Shown in pieces: positions 51,015-60,334 of a stretch of 64,000 bases of DNA; the first letter of the stretch is position 1; each line of letters begins with the position of its first letter. Source of the DNA: Paenibacillus sp. PL91 (GTDB taxonomy: Bacteria > Bacillota > Bacilli > Paenibacillales > Paenibacillaceae); NCBI RefSeq assembly GCF_012935325.2, contig NZ_JABBYG020000015.1:84741-148740 (forward strand), in the 5' to 3' direction. A model generated the notes under the pieces. The model was not told the origin of the DNA and made no database searches. It worked only from the letters and a program-made list of their open reading frames with translations. The translations under genes were made by a program, and so were the position numbers.

Positions 51015-51224
51015 ATGGTTAACGATCAATTTGAATTGTCGCAGATATTGCCTATTATTGCTCCGATAATTGTTATTCAATTAATTTTGGTAGTGATTGC
51101 ATTGGTGTTATGCGCGAAGGCCGAGCGAACGAACGGACCTAAGTGGATGTGGGTACTGGTTATTTTATTTGTGAATATTGTTGGGCCAATTGCCTTCTTT
51201 ATAGCAGGAAGGAGGAGCGAATGA
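51015..51224 (+). CDS. yxlE: YxlE-like protein (PLD nuclease N-terminal-type two-helix domain)
   Basis: The 69-residue product has two hydrophobic helices. The second ends GPKWMWVLVILFVNIVGPIA then FFIAGRR, the motif of the PLDc_N domain found in front of phospholipase-D-like proteins and alone in YxlE. ATG at 51015 with GGGGGAT 9 nt upstream; a TTG at 50988 is in frame but precedes that site. Confidence 0.85.
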   Translation: MVNDQFELSQILPIIAPIIVIQLILVVIALVLCAKAERTNGPKWMWVLVILFVNIVGPIAFFIAGRRSE

Positions 51225-52174
51225 TGAATACATTGCTACAAGTAAAGGGATTAACGCAAACATTCGGCGACGTAAAAGCGGTAGCAGGCATCGATTTTTC
51301 AATTACTGAAGGCCACTGTGTTGCGCTGCTTGGACCTAACGGAGCAGGCAAAACGACGACTATTCGGATGATTACCGGTTTGCTTAAGCCAACCGCGGGA
51401 CAGCTCGAATTTCAGGGCTCTGCCCAAGGCATCAATCATCGGGCGCTAATTGGCTACTTGCCTCAAGCCCCATCCTTCTATCCATGGATGACGGGAATCG
51501 AATACGTTGTTTATGCGGGAAGATTATGCGGCCTAACCGCGGCAGCGGCCAAAATACGCGCGAAGGAGCTGTTAGAGCGAGTCGGCATTTCCAGCGCTGC
51601 CAAGAGGCGGATAGGCTCCTACTCAGGAGGCATGAAGCAGCGTCTTGGCCTTGCACAAGCGCTCGTGCATCAGCCTAGATTGCTTGTTATGGATGAGCCG
51701 GTTTCGGCGCTTGATCCGCTTGGTCGCAGAGAGGTGCTTGAGCTGCTTCGAGAGCTGAAGCAGGAAACGACGGTGCTATTCTCTACACATGTGCTGCATG
51801 ACGCGGAGGAGCTATGCGATGATGTCATTATTATTCGAAACGGGCAAGTGGCGCTGCAAGGCGCGATTGAATCTATTCGCAGCGAGCACCGCAAGCCAAT
51901 CATTGAGCTTCAGCTTGAGCGTGAAGCGCAATCTGAACGATGGCTATCCTCTTATATGGCGCGTATTCTGCCTTCCGCAGGTGCTGTAAACAAGCATAGC
52001 TTATTTCAAGCTGTCCAGCTGCAAAACGGAGTAGCGCGTTTCACCGTAAACGATGTAGATGCAGCTAGGCGAAGCTTGCTGGAGGAGCTGACCAAGGATC
52101 AGGTTAAGGTGAGCAGACTGGAAGTCGGTCATACATCGCTAGAAGATCTATTTATGAAGGTGGTGACAGCATGA
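51221..52174 (+). CDS. yxlF: YxlF-like ABC transporter ATPase
   Basis: The 317-residue ATPase has Walker A LLGPNGAGKTTTIRMI, signature SYSGGMKQRLGLAQAL, Walker B LLVMDEPVSALD and switch His in VLFSTHVLHDAEEL. It energises the permease encoded 4 nt back (overlapping start). In Bacillus the pair belongs to the SigY regulon; its substrate is not firmly known. AGGAGG lies 5 nt before ATG 51221. Confidence 0.92.
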   Translation: MMNTLLQVKGLTQTFGDVKAVAGIDFSITEGHCVALLGPNGAGKTTTIRMITGLLKPTAGQLEFQGSAQGINHRALIGYLPQAPSFYPWMTGIEYVVYAGRLCGLTAAAAKIRAKELLERVGISSAAKRRIGSYSGGMKQRLGLAQALVHQPRLLVMDEPVSALDPLGRREVLELLRELKQETTVLFSTHVLHDAEELCDDVIIIRNGQVALQGAIESIRSEHRKPIIELQLEREAQSERWLSSYMARILPSAGAVNKHSLFQAVQLQNGVARFTVNDVDAARRSLLEELTKDQVKVSRLEVGHTSLEDLFMKVVTA

Positions 52175-53016
52175 GTACCAACGTATGGGGACATGCACAG
52201 CTAGGTGCGGCTAAGCCGGCCTACACATCAAGCTTTGCCCGTTTTGTGGTCATGGTTCAAAAGGAGCTTCTTGAGCTTCTTCGCAGCTATAAGCTGCTTT
52301 GGGTGCCGCTTGTTTTTATATTGCTCGGCATTATGCAGCCGGTATCGACTTATTTCATGCCCGTCATACTGGAGAAAGCAGGCAGCTTGCCTGAAGGAAC
52401 AGTAATCGAAATCCCGACTCCGCTTGGCTCCGAGGTGCTTGCGCAAACACTTCAGCAATTCGGGACAATCGGTGTTCTTGTACTTGTACTCGTTTGTATG
52501 GGCACGGTGTCGGGTGAGCGAAGCAGCGGCACAGCATCCCTCATTCTAGTGAAGCCGGTGTCGGTGCTATCCTTTATCGGCTCTAAATGGACAGCGATGC
52601 TTCTGCTTACATGGGGCGCTCTGATCGTTGGTTATTTCGCTGCTTGGTATTACACGGGGCTACTATTTGAAGAGGTTTCTTTTGCGAAAATGGTTGGCAG
52701 CCTTCTCATATTTGGCTTATGGCTGTCCTTTCTGGTGACGATCACGATTCTCTTCAGCGCGCTGCTCCGCAGTCCCGCAGCAGCTGCCTTCTCGGCGCTG
52801 GGCGGCGCTGTTGGACTTACGCTGCTGGCTGGCCTTTTTCCGAAGCAGCTTGGCTGGAGTCCGGGCACGTTAAGCGGCTTTGCTTCTGCATCGGTTACCA
52901 CGGGGATAGCAAATACTAGTCGATTCGGCTTAGTGATTGCGCTGACCATTATCGGTATTGCAGCCGCTATCGCCTTATCCGCATGGGTGCTTCGCAGAAG
53001 CTCGGCTGTCGAATAA
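52171..53016 (+). CDS. yxlG: YxlG-like ABC transporter permease
   Basis: The 281-residue protein has about six membrane helices, beginning after FVVMVQKELLELLRSYKLLW and including LAQTLQQFGTIGVLVLVLVC, VSGERSSGTASLILVKPVS and a final helix (FGLVIALTIIGIAAAIALSAW). It is ABC-2-type. The gene overlaps yxlF by 4 nt and ends the operon. Confidence 0.88.
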   Translation: MSTNVWGHAQLGAAKPAYTSSFARFVVMVQKELLELLRSYKLLWVPLVFILLGIMQPVSTYFMPVILEKAGSLPEGTVIEIPTPLGSEVLAQTLQQFGTIGVLVLVLVCMGTVSGERSSGTASLILVKPVSVLSFIGSKWTAMLLLTWGALIVGYFAAWYYTGLLFEEVSFAKMVGSLLIFGLWLSFLVTITILFSALLRSPAAAAFSALGGAVGLTLLAGLFPKQLGWSPGTLSGFASASVTTGIANTSRFGLVIALTIIGIAAAIALSAWVLRRSSAVE

Positions 53017-53121
53017 AAGAAAGACAACTCTATCAACTCATTCTTCGATTGGACACCGCTATTATTTTTTAGTAGGATAGTAGTGAAAGAATCAGCGGCG
53101 AAGAAACAGGAGTTGAAGACG

Positions 53122-53505
53122 ATGCTACAATTAGGCACAAAGGTCGTCATAGTGGCTGACCAATATGAACAAAACCTTCCCATCGGAGAGCATGGTTATA
53201 TAATAGCTTACGACCGCAACGCGGATAATGTATTTGATTATGTGCTGAGAGTCCCATCGGCCAATCGGAACTTTCTTATTCCTGATGAAGACGTGGAGCT
53301 TGAAGAGGTGCTTATTCAAGATGAGGTTGACCGCATCGAGCGGGAGGCGCTAATCGATTTTGCACTTGCGACTCATAATGAGGAATTGTTTAAACGCATT
53401 ATGAATGGCGGGAACGAAATCGAGCCGGAACCGGAAAATACGGGCAAGGAACCGCTTAGCCCAGCGGACTTTATTCGTCAGGTTAATCTAAAAGCTTGGA
53501 TTTAG
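53122..53505 (+). CDS. Conserved small protein of unknown function
   Basis: The 127-residue product has an SH3/KOW-like N-terminus (LQLGTKVVIVADQYEQNLPI, then GEHGYIIAYDRN) and a helical acidic C-terminus ending PADFIRQVNLKAWI. It is cytosolic. I do not recognise the family. ATG at 53122 with AGGAG 9 nt upstream. A TATTATTTTTTAGTAGGATA stretch at 53060 may be part of its promoter. A terminator follows. Confidence 0.7.
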   Translation: MLQLGTKVVIVADQYEQNLPIGEHGYIIAYDRNADNVFDYVLRVPSANRNFLIPDEDVELEEVLIQDEVDRIEREALIDFALATHNEELFKRIMNGGNEIEPEPENTGKEPLSPADFIRQVNLKAWI

Positions 53506-53523
53506 CTGCAGTTGATCAAATCG

Positions 53524-53571
53524 GACTGTTCTGTATGTCAGCGTGCTGACATAGGGAACGGTCTTTTTTTT
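53524..53571 (+). terminator. Terminator before gatCAB
   Basis: GACTGTTC and ATGTCAGC pair with GCTGACAT and GGAACGGTC, followed by eight T. Confidence 0.9.
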
Positions 53572-53598
53572 CGCGAAAAGAGGAACTTGCCGTTTACA

Positions 53599-53628
53599 TT
53601 GATGTTCGCCCTAATTGTGAGATATAAT
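53599..53628 (+). promoter_or_regulatory. Promoter of gatCAB
   Basis: TTGATG (53599–53604), 18-nt spacer, TATAAT (53623–53628), 41 nt before gatC. Confidence 0.65.
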
Positions 53629-53668
53629 AGGAAGAATGATTACAGGAATAGGAAAGGAAGAATACCTG

Positions 53669-53956
53669 ATGAGCATTACGCCCAAGGATGTAGAGCATGT
53701 CGCCAGATTGGCGCGGTTAGAGCTTTCCGATTCGGAGAAGGATCAGTTTACGGAGCAGCTCAATGCTATTTTGAAATATGCGGAAAAGCTTGATGGACTG
53801 GACACGGAAAATGTTGAGCCGACCAGCCATGTGCTGCCGATTACGAACGTGATGCGTGCGGATGAGAAACGCCCGTCGCTGCCGATCGAGAAGGTGCTGC
53901 TTAATGCGCCTGATGAAGAGGATGGACAATTTAAAGTACCTGCGGTACTTGAATAA
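53669..53956 (+). CDS. gatC: Asp/Glu-tRNA amidotransferase subunit C
   Basis: The 95-residue product matches GatC length: ITPKDVEHVARLARLELSDS at the start and PTSHVLPITNVMRADEKRPS in the loop that wraps GatA–GatB. It stabilises the amidotransferase. ATG at 53669 with AGGAAAGGAAG upstream; the in-frame ATG at 53636 is too close to the -10 box. Confidence 0.95.
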   Translation: MSITPKDVEHVARLARLELSDSEKDQFTEQLNAILKYAEKLDGLDTENVEPTSHVLPITNVMRADEKRPSLPIEKVLLNAPDEEDGQFKVPAVLE

Positions 53957-53991
53957 TACGAATGGGTTTTATATGAAGGGAGGAACTACTA

Positions 53992-55449
53992 TTGGCACTG
54001 TTTGATTTGCGCCTGCAGGATGTACATAACAAGCTGAACAATAAGGAACTGTCTGTTTCTGAGCTGGTTAGCGCATCATATGCGAGAATTGCAGAGACCG
54101 AGCCTGCTATCCAGGCTTTTATAACATTAAATGAAGAAAATGCGCGCTTGCAGGCTTCAGAGCTGGACAAGCAATTGCAAGAGGGCGGCGAACGCGGTTT
54201 GCTGTTTGGATTGCCGGCGGGTGTGAAGGATAATATTGTGACGGAGGGGCTGCTTACGACTTGCGCGAGCCAATTCCTAAGCAATCACAATCCGATTTAT
54301 GACGCTACGGTCGTTCGTAAGCTTAAAGCAGCTCAATCGGTTACAATCGGCAAGCTGAATATGGATGAATTCGCTATGGGCGGCTCGAATGAGAACTCAA
54401 GCTACTATCCAACGCGCAACCCTTGGAATACGGAATATGTGCCTGGCGGCTCAAGCGGCGGCTCGGCGGCATCAGTTGCCGCGGGCCAAGTATACTTCTC
54501 GCTAGGCTCCGACACGGGCGGCTCGATTCGTCAGCCGGCCGCATATTGCGGCATCGTTGGCCTTAAGCCTACGTACGGCCTTGTTTCGCGCTTTGGACTT
54601 GTCGCTTTCGCATCATCGCTTGACCAGATCGGCCCGCTCACCAAAAATGTAGAAGACTCCGCTTACGTGCTGCAAGCTATTGCCGGCTACGATTCAAGCG
54701 ATTCTACATCTGCGAATGTGGAAATTCCGGACTACACGTCAGCACTGACCGGCGATGTTAAAGGCCTCCGCATCGGCGTGCCTAAGGAATACCTTGGAGC
54801 GGGCATTGACCCGCGCGTCAAAGAAGCGGTGCTCAAAGCATTGTCGGTATATGAATCGCTTGGCGCGACATGGGAAGAGGTTTCGCTGCCGCATACGGAT
54901 TATGCGATCGCTACCTACTACCTGCTCGCTTCCTCGGAAGCTTCATCGAACCTGGCCCGCTTTGACGGCGTACGCTACGGCGTTCGTGCGGACAATCCAG
55001 CCAATTTGATCGATTTGTACAAGAAATCTCGCAGCGAGGGCTTTGGCCCCGAAGTGAAGCGCCGGATTATGCTTGGTACGTATGCGCTTAGCTCCGGGTA
55101 TTATGATGCTTACTACTTAAAGGCTCAGAAGGTACGGACGCTAATCAAGCAAGATTTTGACCAAGTGTTCAGCCAATATGATCTAATCATCGGACCTACG
55201 GCTCCGACGCCAGCGTTCCGCATCGGAGAGCAGGTTGGCGATCCGCTAACGATGTATTTAAACGATATTTGTACGATTCCGGTTAGCTTGGCAGGCGTTC
55301 CTGCTATAAGCGTGCCGTGCGGTACGGCTGACGGCTTGCCGATTGGCCTGCAAATTATCGGGAAGGCGTTCGACGAATCGACGGTGCTGCGCGCCGCTCA
55401 TGCGTTCGAGCAGCACACGGAGCATCATAAACAACGTCCGCAGCTATAA
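53992..55449 (+). CDS. gatA: Asp/Glu-tRNA amidotransferase subunit A
   Basis: The 485-residue amidase releases ammonia from glutamine for tRNA-bound Glu or Asp. The Ser-cisSer-Lys triad is present: Lys in LPAGVKDNIVTEG, cis-Ser in PGGSSGGSAASVAAG and Ser in SLGSDTGGSIRQPAAYCG. TTG start at 53992 behind GGGAGG. Located between gatC (35 nt away) and gatB. Confidence 0.97.
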   Translation: MALFDLRLQDVHNKLNNKELSVSELVSASYARIAETEPAIQAFITLNEENARLQASELDKQLQEGGERGLLFGLPAGVKDNIVTEGLLTTCASQFLSNHNPIYDATVVRKLKAAQSVTIGKLNMDEFAMGGSNENSSYYPTRNPWNTEYVPGGSSGGSAASVAAGQVYFSLGSDTGGSIRQPAAYCGIVGLKPTYGLVSRFGLVAFASSLDQIGPLTKNVEDSAYVLQAIAGYDSSDSTSANVEIPDYTSALTGDVKGLRIGVPKEYLGAGIDPRVKEAVLKALSVYESLGATWEEVSLPHTDYAIATYYLLASSEASSNLARFDGVRYGVRADNPANLIDLYKKSRSEGFGPEVKRRIMLGTYALSSGYYDAYYLKAQKVRTLIKQDFDQVFSQYDLIIGPTAPTPAFRIGEQVGDPLTMYLNDICTIPVSLAGVPAISVPCGTADGLPIGLQIIGKAFDESTVLRAAHAFEQHTEHHKQRPQL

Positions 55450-55485
55450 GCGGTCATATATACGTTTACGAAGGGATCGATACGA

Positions 55486-56925
55486 ATGTCTGAACCGAAC
55501 AAATACGAGACGGTTGTCGGGCTGGAAGTCCATGTAGAGCTGCATACAAATAGTAAAATCTTTTGCGGCTGCTCTACGGCTTTCGGCGCGCCGCCGAACA
55601 CCCATACCTGTCCAGTATGTCTTGGACATCCCGGCGTCTTGCCGGTACTGAACCGCCAAGCGGTTGAATATGCAATGAAGGCGGCAATGGCGCTCAACTG
55701 CCAGATTGCTGATATCAGCAAGTTTGACCGTAAAAACTACTTCTACCCGGATTCGCCAAAGGCGTACCAAATTTCGCAGTTCGATCAACCGATCGGGGAG
55801 CATGGCTGGATCGAAATCGAAGTGAACGGCGAAGTAAAGCGAATCGGCATCACTAGGCTTCATTTGGAAGAGGATGCAGGCAAGCTCACTCACGTTGACG
55901 GAGGCTTTGCTTCGCTTGTCGATTTCAACCGTGTCGGCACGCCTCTTATCGAGATCGTATCCGAGCCGGACATCCGCACGCCCGAGGAAGCGAAAGCCTA
56001 CTTGGAGAAAATCAAAGCGATCATGCAATATTGCGATGTGTCTGATGTGAAGATGGAAGAAGGAAGCTTGCGCTGCGATGCGAACATAAGCCTGCGTCCA
56101 TACGGACAGAAGGAATTCGGAACGCGTGCCGAGCTCAAAAACATGAACTCCTTCCGCGGCGTACAGCGCGGCCTTGAGTATGAGCAATTCCGCCAAGCGG
56201 AAATTCTCGACGGCGGCGGCGAGGTAATCCAAGAGACTCGTCGCTTCGACGATGCGCTTGGCAAATCGTTCTCTATGCGCGGCAAGGAAGAAGCTCATGA
56301 TTATCGCTACTTCCCAGACCCGGATCTCGTTTCGCTTCATATCAGCGAAGAGTGGAAGCAAAGCATTCGCGCTACGATTCCAGAGCTGCCGGACGCCCGC
56401 AAAGCGAGGTATACGACGGATTACAGCTTGCCTTCTTACGATGCTGAGGTGATTACTTCATCTAAGAAGCTTGCGGATTTCTTCGAGGAAAGCCTTTCCT
56501 ATACGAAGGATGCCAAAACCGTTTCGAACTGGATCATGGGGGATCTCCTAGGTTATCTTAATGCGAACGGCCAGGAAATTTCCGATGTAAAAATAACCGG
56601 ACAAGGTCTTGGCGAAATGATCGGCTTGCTTGAGAAATGCACGATCAACGGTAAAATCGCCAAAACCGTATTCAAAGCGATGCTGGAATCGGGCAAGCTG
56701 CCTCAGCAAATCGTTGAGGAGCAAGGGCTCGTTCAAATTAGCGATGAAGGCGCGATTCAATCGATTGTGAATCAAATCGTAGAGGCGAACCCGCAATCGG
56801 TGGAAGATTACAGAGCAGGCAAAGAAAAAGCGATTGGCTTCCTCGTTGGACAAATTATGAAGGAATCCAAAGGGAAAGCAAATCCTGCACTCGTGAATAA
56901 GCTCCTTGTTGAGCGCTTGAAATAA
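55486..56925 (+). CDS. gatB: Asp/Glu-tRNA amidotransferase subunit B
   Basis: The 479-residue tRNA-binding and kinase subunit shows YETVVGLEVHVELHTNSKIF, the zinc Cys set FCGCSTAF and HTCPVCLGHPG, KFDRKNYFYPDSPKAYQISQ, GVQRGLEYEQFRQAEIL, and a YqeY-like C-terminal tail domain (from about 410). It activates Glu/Asp on tRNA by phosphorylation and then amidates it with ammonia from GatA. ATG at 55486; terminator follows. Confidence 0.97.
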   Translation: MSEPNKYETVVGLEVHVELHTNSKIFCGCSTAFGAPPNTHTCPVCLGHPGVLPVLNRQAVEYAMKAAMALNCQIADISKFDRKNYFYPDSPKAYQISQFDQPIGEHGWIEIEVNGEVKRIGITRLHLEEDAGKLTHVDGGFASLVDFNRVGTPLIEIVSEPDIRTPEEAKAYLEKIKAIMQYCDVSDVKMEEGSLRCDANISLRPYGQKEFGTRAELKNMNSFRGVQRGLEYEQFRQAEILDGGGEVIQETRRFDDALGKSFSMRGKEEAHDYRYFPDPDLVSLHISEEWKQSIRATIPELPDARKARYTTDYSLPSYDAEVITSSKKLADFFEESLSYTKDAKTVSNWIMGDLLGYLNANGQEISDVKITGQGLGEMIGLLEKCTINGKIAKTVFKAMLESGKLPQQIVEEQGLVQISDEGAIQSIVNQIVEANPQSVEDYRAGKEKAIGFLVGQIMKESKGKANPALVNKLLVERLK

Positions 56926-56942
56926 GTGCAGCTGCATGCATA

Positions 56943-56980
56943 GACGCGGTTCATCGTTATGATGAGCCGCGTTTTCTTTT
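56943..56980 (+). terminator. Terminator of gatCAB
   Basis: ACGCGGTTCATC pairs with GATGAGCCGCGT around a 6-nt loop, with TTTTCTTTTT after it. Confidence 0.9.
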
Positions 56981-57075
56981 TGGCTGTCATGCCATGTTGG
57001 ACAGAAGGCCTGTATGCTCTAAATGCTGCATACAATTATGTTACAATAGCTAGTATAGAAAGGTCGGGATCACCA

Positions 57076-57783
57076 ATGATGAATACACTTGATAATCCCT
57101 GGTACATCAGTGAACTGCACATTTTGCTCAGACTCCTCCTTGCATTGCTGCTTGGCGGACTTGTCGGATTTGAGCGCGAGCAGTCGAATCACGCAGCAGG
57201 GCTTAGGACCAATATTTTGGTTTGTTTAGGCTCATGCTTGCTCATGCTGCTCTCCATGTATGGATTTTCTGCTTTTGTTGACGAGCCGAACGTAAGGGTT
57301 GACCCCGCGCGTCTTGCAGCGGCGGTTATTACCGGCATAGGCTTCCTTGGCGCAGGTACGATATTGTTTACCGGAAAATCCATAACAGGCTTAACGACCG
57401 CCGCATCACTTTGGGTCGTATCAGCAATTGGATTGGCTGTCGGAGCGGGCTTCTACTTTGCATCTGCGACGGTGACGATTATGGTTTTAGTTACGCTATG
57501 GGCGTTTAATAAATTAGAGAAAAGGTACATTAGCGCGAAAAAGGAGTATTTGCTCAAAATCAAAGCAAACGATCTATCTCAAGCCTTAATCGATATCAAT
57601 GGTTTGCTGACTGAACAAAAAATTATCATTCGAAAAATGCTCTTGGAGGAGTGTGTGGATGATGGAGATGGCGAGCAGATCATGCTTCAGGTCTACGTTA
57701 CGTTGCCTAAATCGGAAAAACTGCTTATGCTGCTCGATAAAATAAAGCATTTGGAGGGTGTACGTTGGGTCAGCTCAGAATAA
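57076..57783 (+). CDS. MgtC/SapB-family membrane protein
   Basis: The 235-residue product has an N-terminal MgtC domain with four to five helices. LGGLVGFEREQSNHAAGLRT and RLAAAVITGIGFLGAGTILF carry the family's conserved Arg and Asp/Glu residues. A C-terminal ACT-like cytosolic region follows. Relatives affect membrane potential and ATP synthase in low magnesium or acid; function here is unknown. ATG at 57076 with a weak GGTCGGGA site; the earlier in-frame codon 56959 would start inside the gatB terminator. It overlaps the next gene by 19 nt. Confidence 0.85.
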   Translation: MMNTLDNPWYISELHILLRLLLALLLGGLVGFEREQSNHAAGLRTNILVCLGSCLLMLLSMYGFSAFVDEPNVRVDPARLAAAVITGIGFLGAGTILFTGKSITGLTTAASLWVVSAIGLAVGAGFYFASATVTIMVLVTLWAFNKLEKRYISAKKEYLLKIKANDLSQALIDINGLLTEQKIIIRKMLLEECVDDGDGEQIMLQVYVTLPKSEKLLMLLDKIKHLEGVRWVSSE

Positions 57784-59714
57784 AACGGACAAAAAACAGA
57801 CTGCTCACCGTATTGCTCGCGTTTGCATTGCCAGGCGCTGGACATATGTATACGGGACAGCACCCGAAGGGCTTGCTCTTAATTACAGCCTTTTTGCTGG
57901 ATCTGACAGCGATCGTTAGGCTAGCTGATTCAGATGGCGGCAGCCATTTGCTGTTAATTGTTTATTTAGGCATAATGCTGCCCGTTTTTTATTTTATTAG
58001 CGTCTTCGATTCCTTGCAAAGCACGGAAGCTGAGGATCATAGCCCTGTTGCACTCAATCGCGCGCTGGGCTTTATCATCTTGGCGGCTGGCGCTATCATG
58101 CTCGTTTTAGTAAAGCCCCCGCAAGCGATTTTACCTTGGATGAATGAGCTGGCGGAGCTTTGCGTAGGTCCTATTATCATACTTGCAGCGATCACATTGC
58201 AGCTGCGTTCGCGGAAAGGATCGGTATCTATGTTTAAGCTAGGTCGTTTTACAGCAGCGGTGCTTGTCCTTGCTGTCGGGGTGCTTCTTCTGTGGGATCA
58301 AATACAAGGGAAAAATGATATTTCGCTACTTGGACAATGGTGGCCGGTCATATTTATATTATTAGGCCTTGAAGTGATATTATTCAGCATAAAGTTTAAG
58401 GGAGCGGAAAAGAAGCTTAGGCTTGACGTAGCGGGTGGAATGATTGCGTTAGTCATAACGATGACTGCATATGTAGTTACCCAATATGCCGATATCCCTT
58501 TTCGCTGGCTGGATCAATTCAACGTTGATTTGAACGGCGCTGCGGATTACGGAGAAGAAAAGGGCTTTCGCTATGACAAAGCAATCATTAAAGTGCCTCT
58601 AGATGAAGCTGCTTCGCTTATCCAAATCGTAAATCCGAATGGACAAGTGACGGTTCGCTCGGGCGATGTGCAGGAGATCGAGCTTTTAACGGCAGTATGG
58701 GTTGATTTAACGGACAAAACGGAGGCAGATGCCATAGCGGAGCAATCGACCGTAAAAATTAATCCAGGCGCGGAGCTGACGCTTGAGGCAAAGGGACAAT
58801 CATACGGGGCTAACGGAAGCATGAAGCCTAGAATGAATATGATTATTACGGTGCCGATGTCCCTGTCGGATCAGCTTCAAGTGGAGGAGACCCCTTCCGA
58901 AACGCCGACACATTTGGAATCTGAACAACCCATTGACGCAACCAACGCAGCAAAATCGGAATCACCGCTTACTTTTGGAACTGCACTTGATGCGATTCAA
59001 CAACTGGCAACCGAGCCTCCGGGCAATTCGGATAATAACCCGATCGATGAGCCTGAGCAAAACCCGCAAGATGACGAAGATGTAGAAGAGCAGCAGCCGG
59101 CTTTGAAGATGAAGGTGGAATCCGGTAATGGCCCTGTCGAAGTGAAAGCATTGACGCTGCCGGGGGGACTGGACATTCGAAGCAGCAGCGGAATTGTTAA
59201 GATCAGCAACATTAATGGCTCCGTTTCCGTCAAAGGAAATAATGGCGACATCCATATCAGCGGAATAACTGGAGACAGCAGCATTGAAACGAAGAACGGC
59301 ACGATTGCAGCCGAGACGATTCAAGGCAAGCTTTTTGCCAATACGCTTAATGGCAGCTTGGAGATCAACCAGATCGAGGGAGACATCGAAGCCGAAACTA
59401 AAAACGGTAAAATCAAAATGAATGGCGCCGGCGCTTCTGTCAAAGCTGATACGCTTAATGGCAGCATTGAGCTAAGCAGCGCAACCGTAGGCGGCGATTG
59501 GGATTTAGACAGCTCGGTTGGCGAGGTCAAGCTTGCGATGCCTCAGGATGGTCATTTTACAGTTTACGGATCGGTAACATTCGGTAATATTACGACTGAG
59601 CTGCCGCTAGAGGTAAGCAAGAAAACGATAAGAGGCTCAATAGGCGAGGGCACTTTCCGGATCCAGATAAATGCAACGAACAGCATAATGATCTCACAGT
59701 TTGGGCTTTCCTAA
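57765..59714 (+). CDS. Membrane protein with DUF4097 beta-repeat domain
   Basis: The 649-residue product has an N-terminal membrane part with several helices (around LLTVLLAFALPGAGHMYTGQ and GFIILAAGAIMLVLV). The outer part carries a DUF4097 (putative auto-adhesin, head-GIN) beta-helix: repeated ETKNGTI / LNGSLEI / ETKNGKI / LNGSIEL steps between residues ~510 and 620. A Pro/Asn/Asp/Glu-rich spacer (~370–450) lies before it. DUF4097 proteins are often next to regulators of envelope stress; no partner is seen here. TTG at 57765 with GGAGGG 6 nt upstream. Confidence 0.85.
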   Translation: MGQLRIKRTKNRLLTVLLAFALPGAGHMYTGQHPKGLLLITAFLLDLTAIVRLADSDGGSHLLLIVYLGIMLPVFYFISVFDSLQSTEAEDHSPVALNRALGFIILAAGAIMLVLVKPPQAILPWMNELAELCVGPIIILAAITLQLRSRKGSVSMFKLGRFTAAVLVLAVGVLLLWDQIQGKNDISLLGQWWPVIFILLGLEVILFSIKFKGAEKKLRLDVAGGMIALVITMTAYVVTQYADIPFRWLDQFNVDLNGAADYGEEKGFRYDKAIIKVPLDEAASLIQIVNPNGQVTVRSGDVQEIELLTAVWVDLTDKTEADAIAEQSTVKINPGAELTLEAKGQSYGANGSMKPRMNMIITVPMSLSDQLQVEETPSETPTHLESEQPIDATNAAKSESPLTFGTALDAIQQLATEPPGNSDNNPIDEPEQNPQDDEDVEEQQPALKMKVESGNGPVEVKALTLPGGLDIRSSSGIVKISNINGSVSVKGNNGDIHISGITGDSSIETKNGTIAAETIQGKLFANTLNGSLEINQIEGDIEAETKNGKIKMNGAGASVKADTLNGSIELSSATVGGDWDLDSSVGEVKLAMPQDGHFTVYGSVTFGNITTELPLEVSKKTIRGSIGEGTFRIQINATNSIMISQFGLS

Positions 59715-59728
59715 AAAGGCGCTTTCAT

Positions 59729-59758
59729 TGACAAACTCTTAAAATAGAACGTACAATG
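59729..59758 (+). promoter_or_regulatory. Promoter of perR
   Basis: TTGACA (59729–59734), 18-nt spacer, TACAAT (59753–59758), 31 nt before perR. No convincing PerR box was found. Confidence 0.65.
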
Positions 59759-59789
59759 GTTTTAACTACTAAGGAAGGGCGTGAGGGGA

Positions 59790-60224
59790 ATGGGAGCCAG
59801 CGTTAACCTAGCATTGGAACAACTGAAGATGAATGGCGTCCGAATGACCCCGCAACGTCACGCCATATTAAGCTACTTGATGGACTCCATGTCTCATCCG
59901 ACTGCAGATGAAATTTATAAAGCGCTCTCTCCTTCTTATCCGAGCATGAGCGTAGCTACCATATATAACAATCTGCGTTTATTTGTAGAAGCTGGATTAG
60001 TGCGTGAGCTGACTTATGGCGATGACTCTAGCCGTTTTGACTCAGATTTATCCGATCATTACCATGCCATTTGCAAAAATTGCGGTTCTATCGTCGACTT
60101 TGATTATCCGCCACTGCTTGAAGTAGAGCGTGTTGCATCACGTGTGACGGGCTTCGTAGTTGAAGGTCACCGGATGGAAATATACGGCGTTTGCTCTATA
60201 TGCAATACTACATCAGCGAAATAA
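59790..60224 (+). CDS. perR: Peroxide-sensing regulator PerR (Fur family)
   Basis: The 144-residue product is a PerR-type repressor. The winged helix has MNGVRMTPQRHAILSYLMDS and SVATIYNNLRLFVEAGLV. The regulatory metal site is recognisable: His in SHPTADEIY, the DSDLSDHYHAICKNC stretch with Asp and two His, and Asp in IVDFDYPPL. Two CxxC pairs (CKNC, CSIC) bind structural zinc. With Fe it oxidises its own His on peroxide exposure and releases DNA. ATG at 59790; GGAAGGG ~10 nt upstream; GTG at 59781 is an alternative. Confidence 0.92.
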   Translation: MGASVNLALEQLKMNGVRMTPQRHAILSYLMDSMSHPTADEIYKALSPSYPSMSVATIYNNLRLFVEAGLVRELTYGDDSSRFDSDLSDHYHAICKNCGSIVDFDYPPLLEVERVASRVTGFVVEGHRMEIYGVCSICNTTSAK

Positions 60225-60244
60225 ATGGCGATAAAGCCTATAAG

Positions 60245-60288
60245 AACGTGCCGGGAAGCGACTTAACGCGCTAATCAGCACGTTTTTT
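60245..60288 (+). terminator. Terminator after perR
   Basis: AACGTGC (60245–60251) pairs with GCACGTT (60278–60284) with an inner GGGAAGCG / CGCGCT stem and T run. Confidence 0.75.
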
Positions 60289-60334
60289 ATTACCACAAAG
60301 AATACTCACAAGCACGGAACAGGAGAGTGAACAA

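Noticed and set aside
56959..57075. Longer start for the MgtC-family protein
   Set aside because: The extension begins inside the gatB terminator hairpin and has no similarity to the family; ATG 57076 is used.
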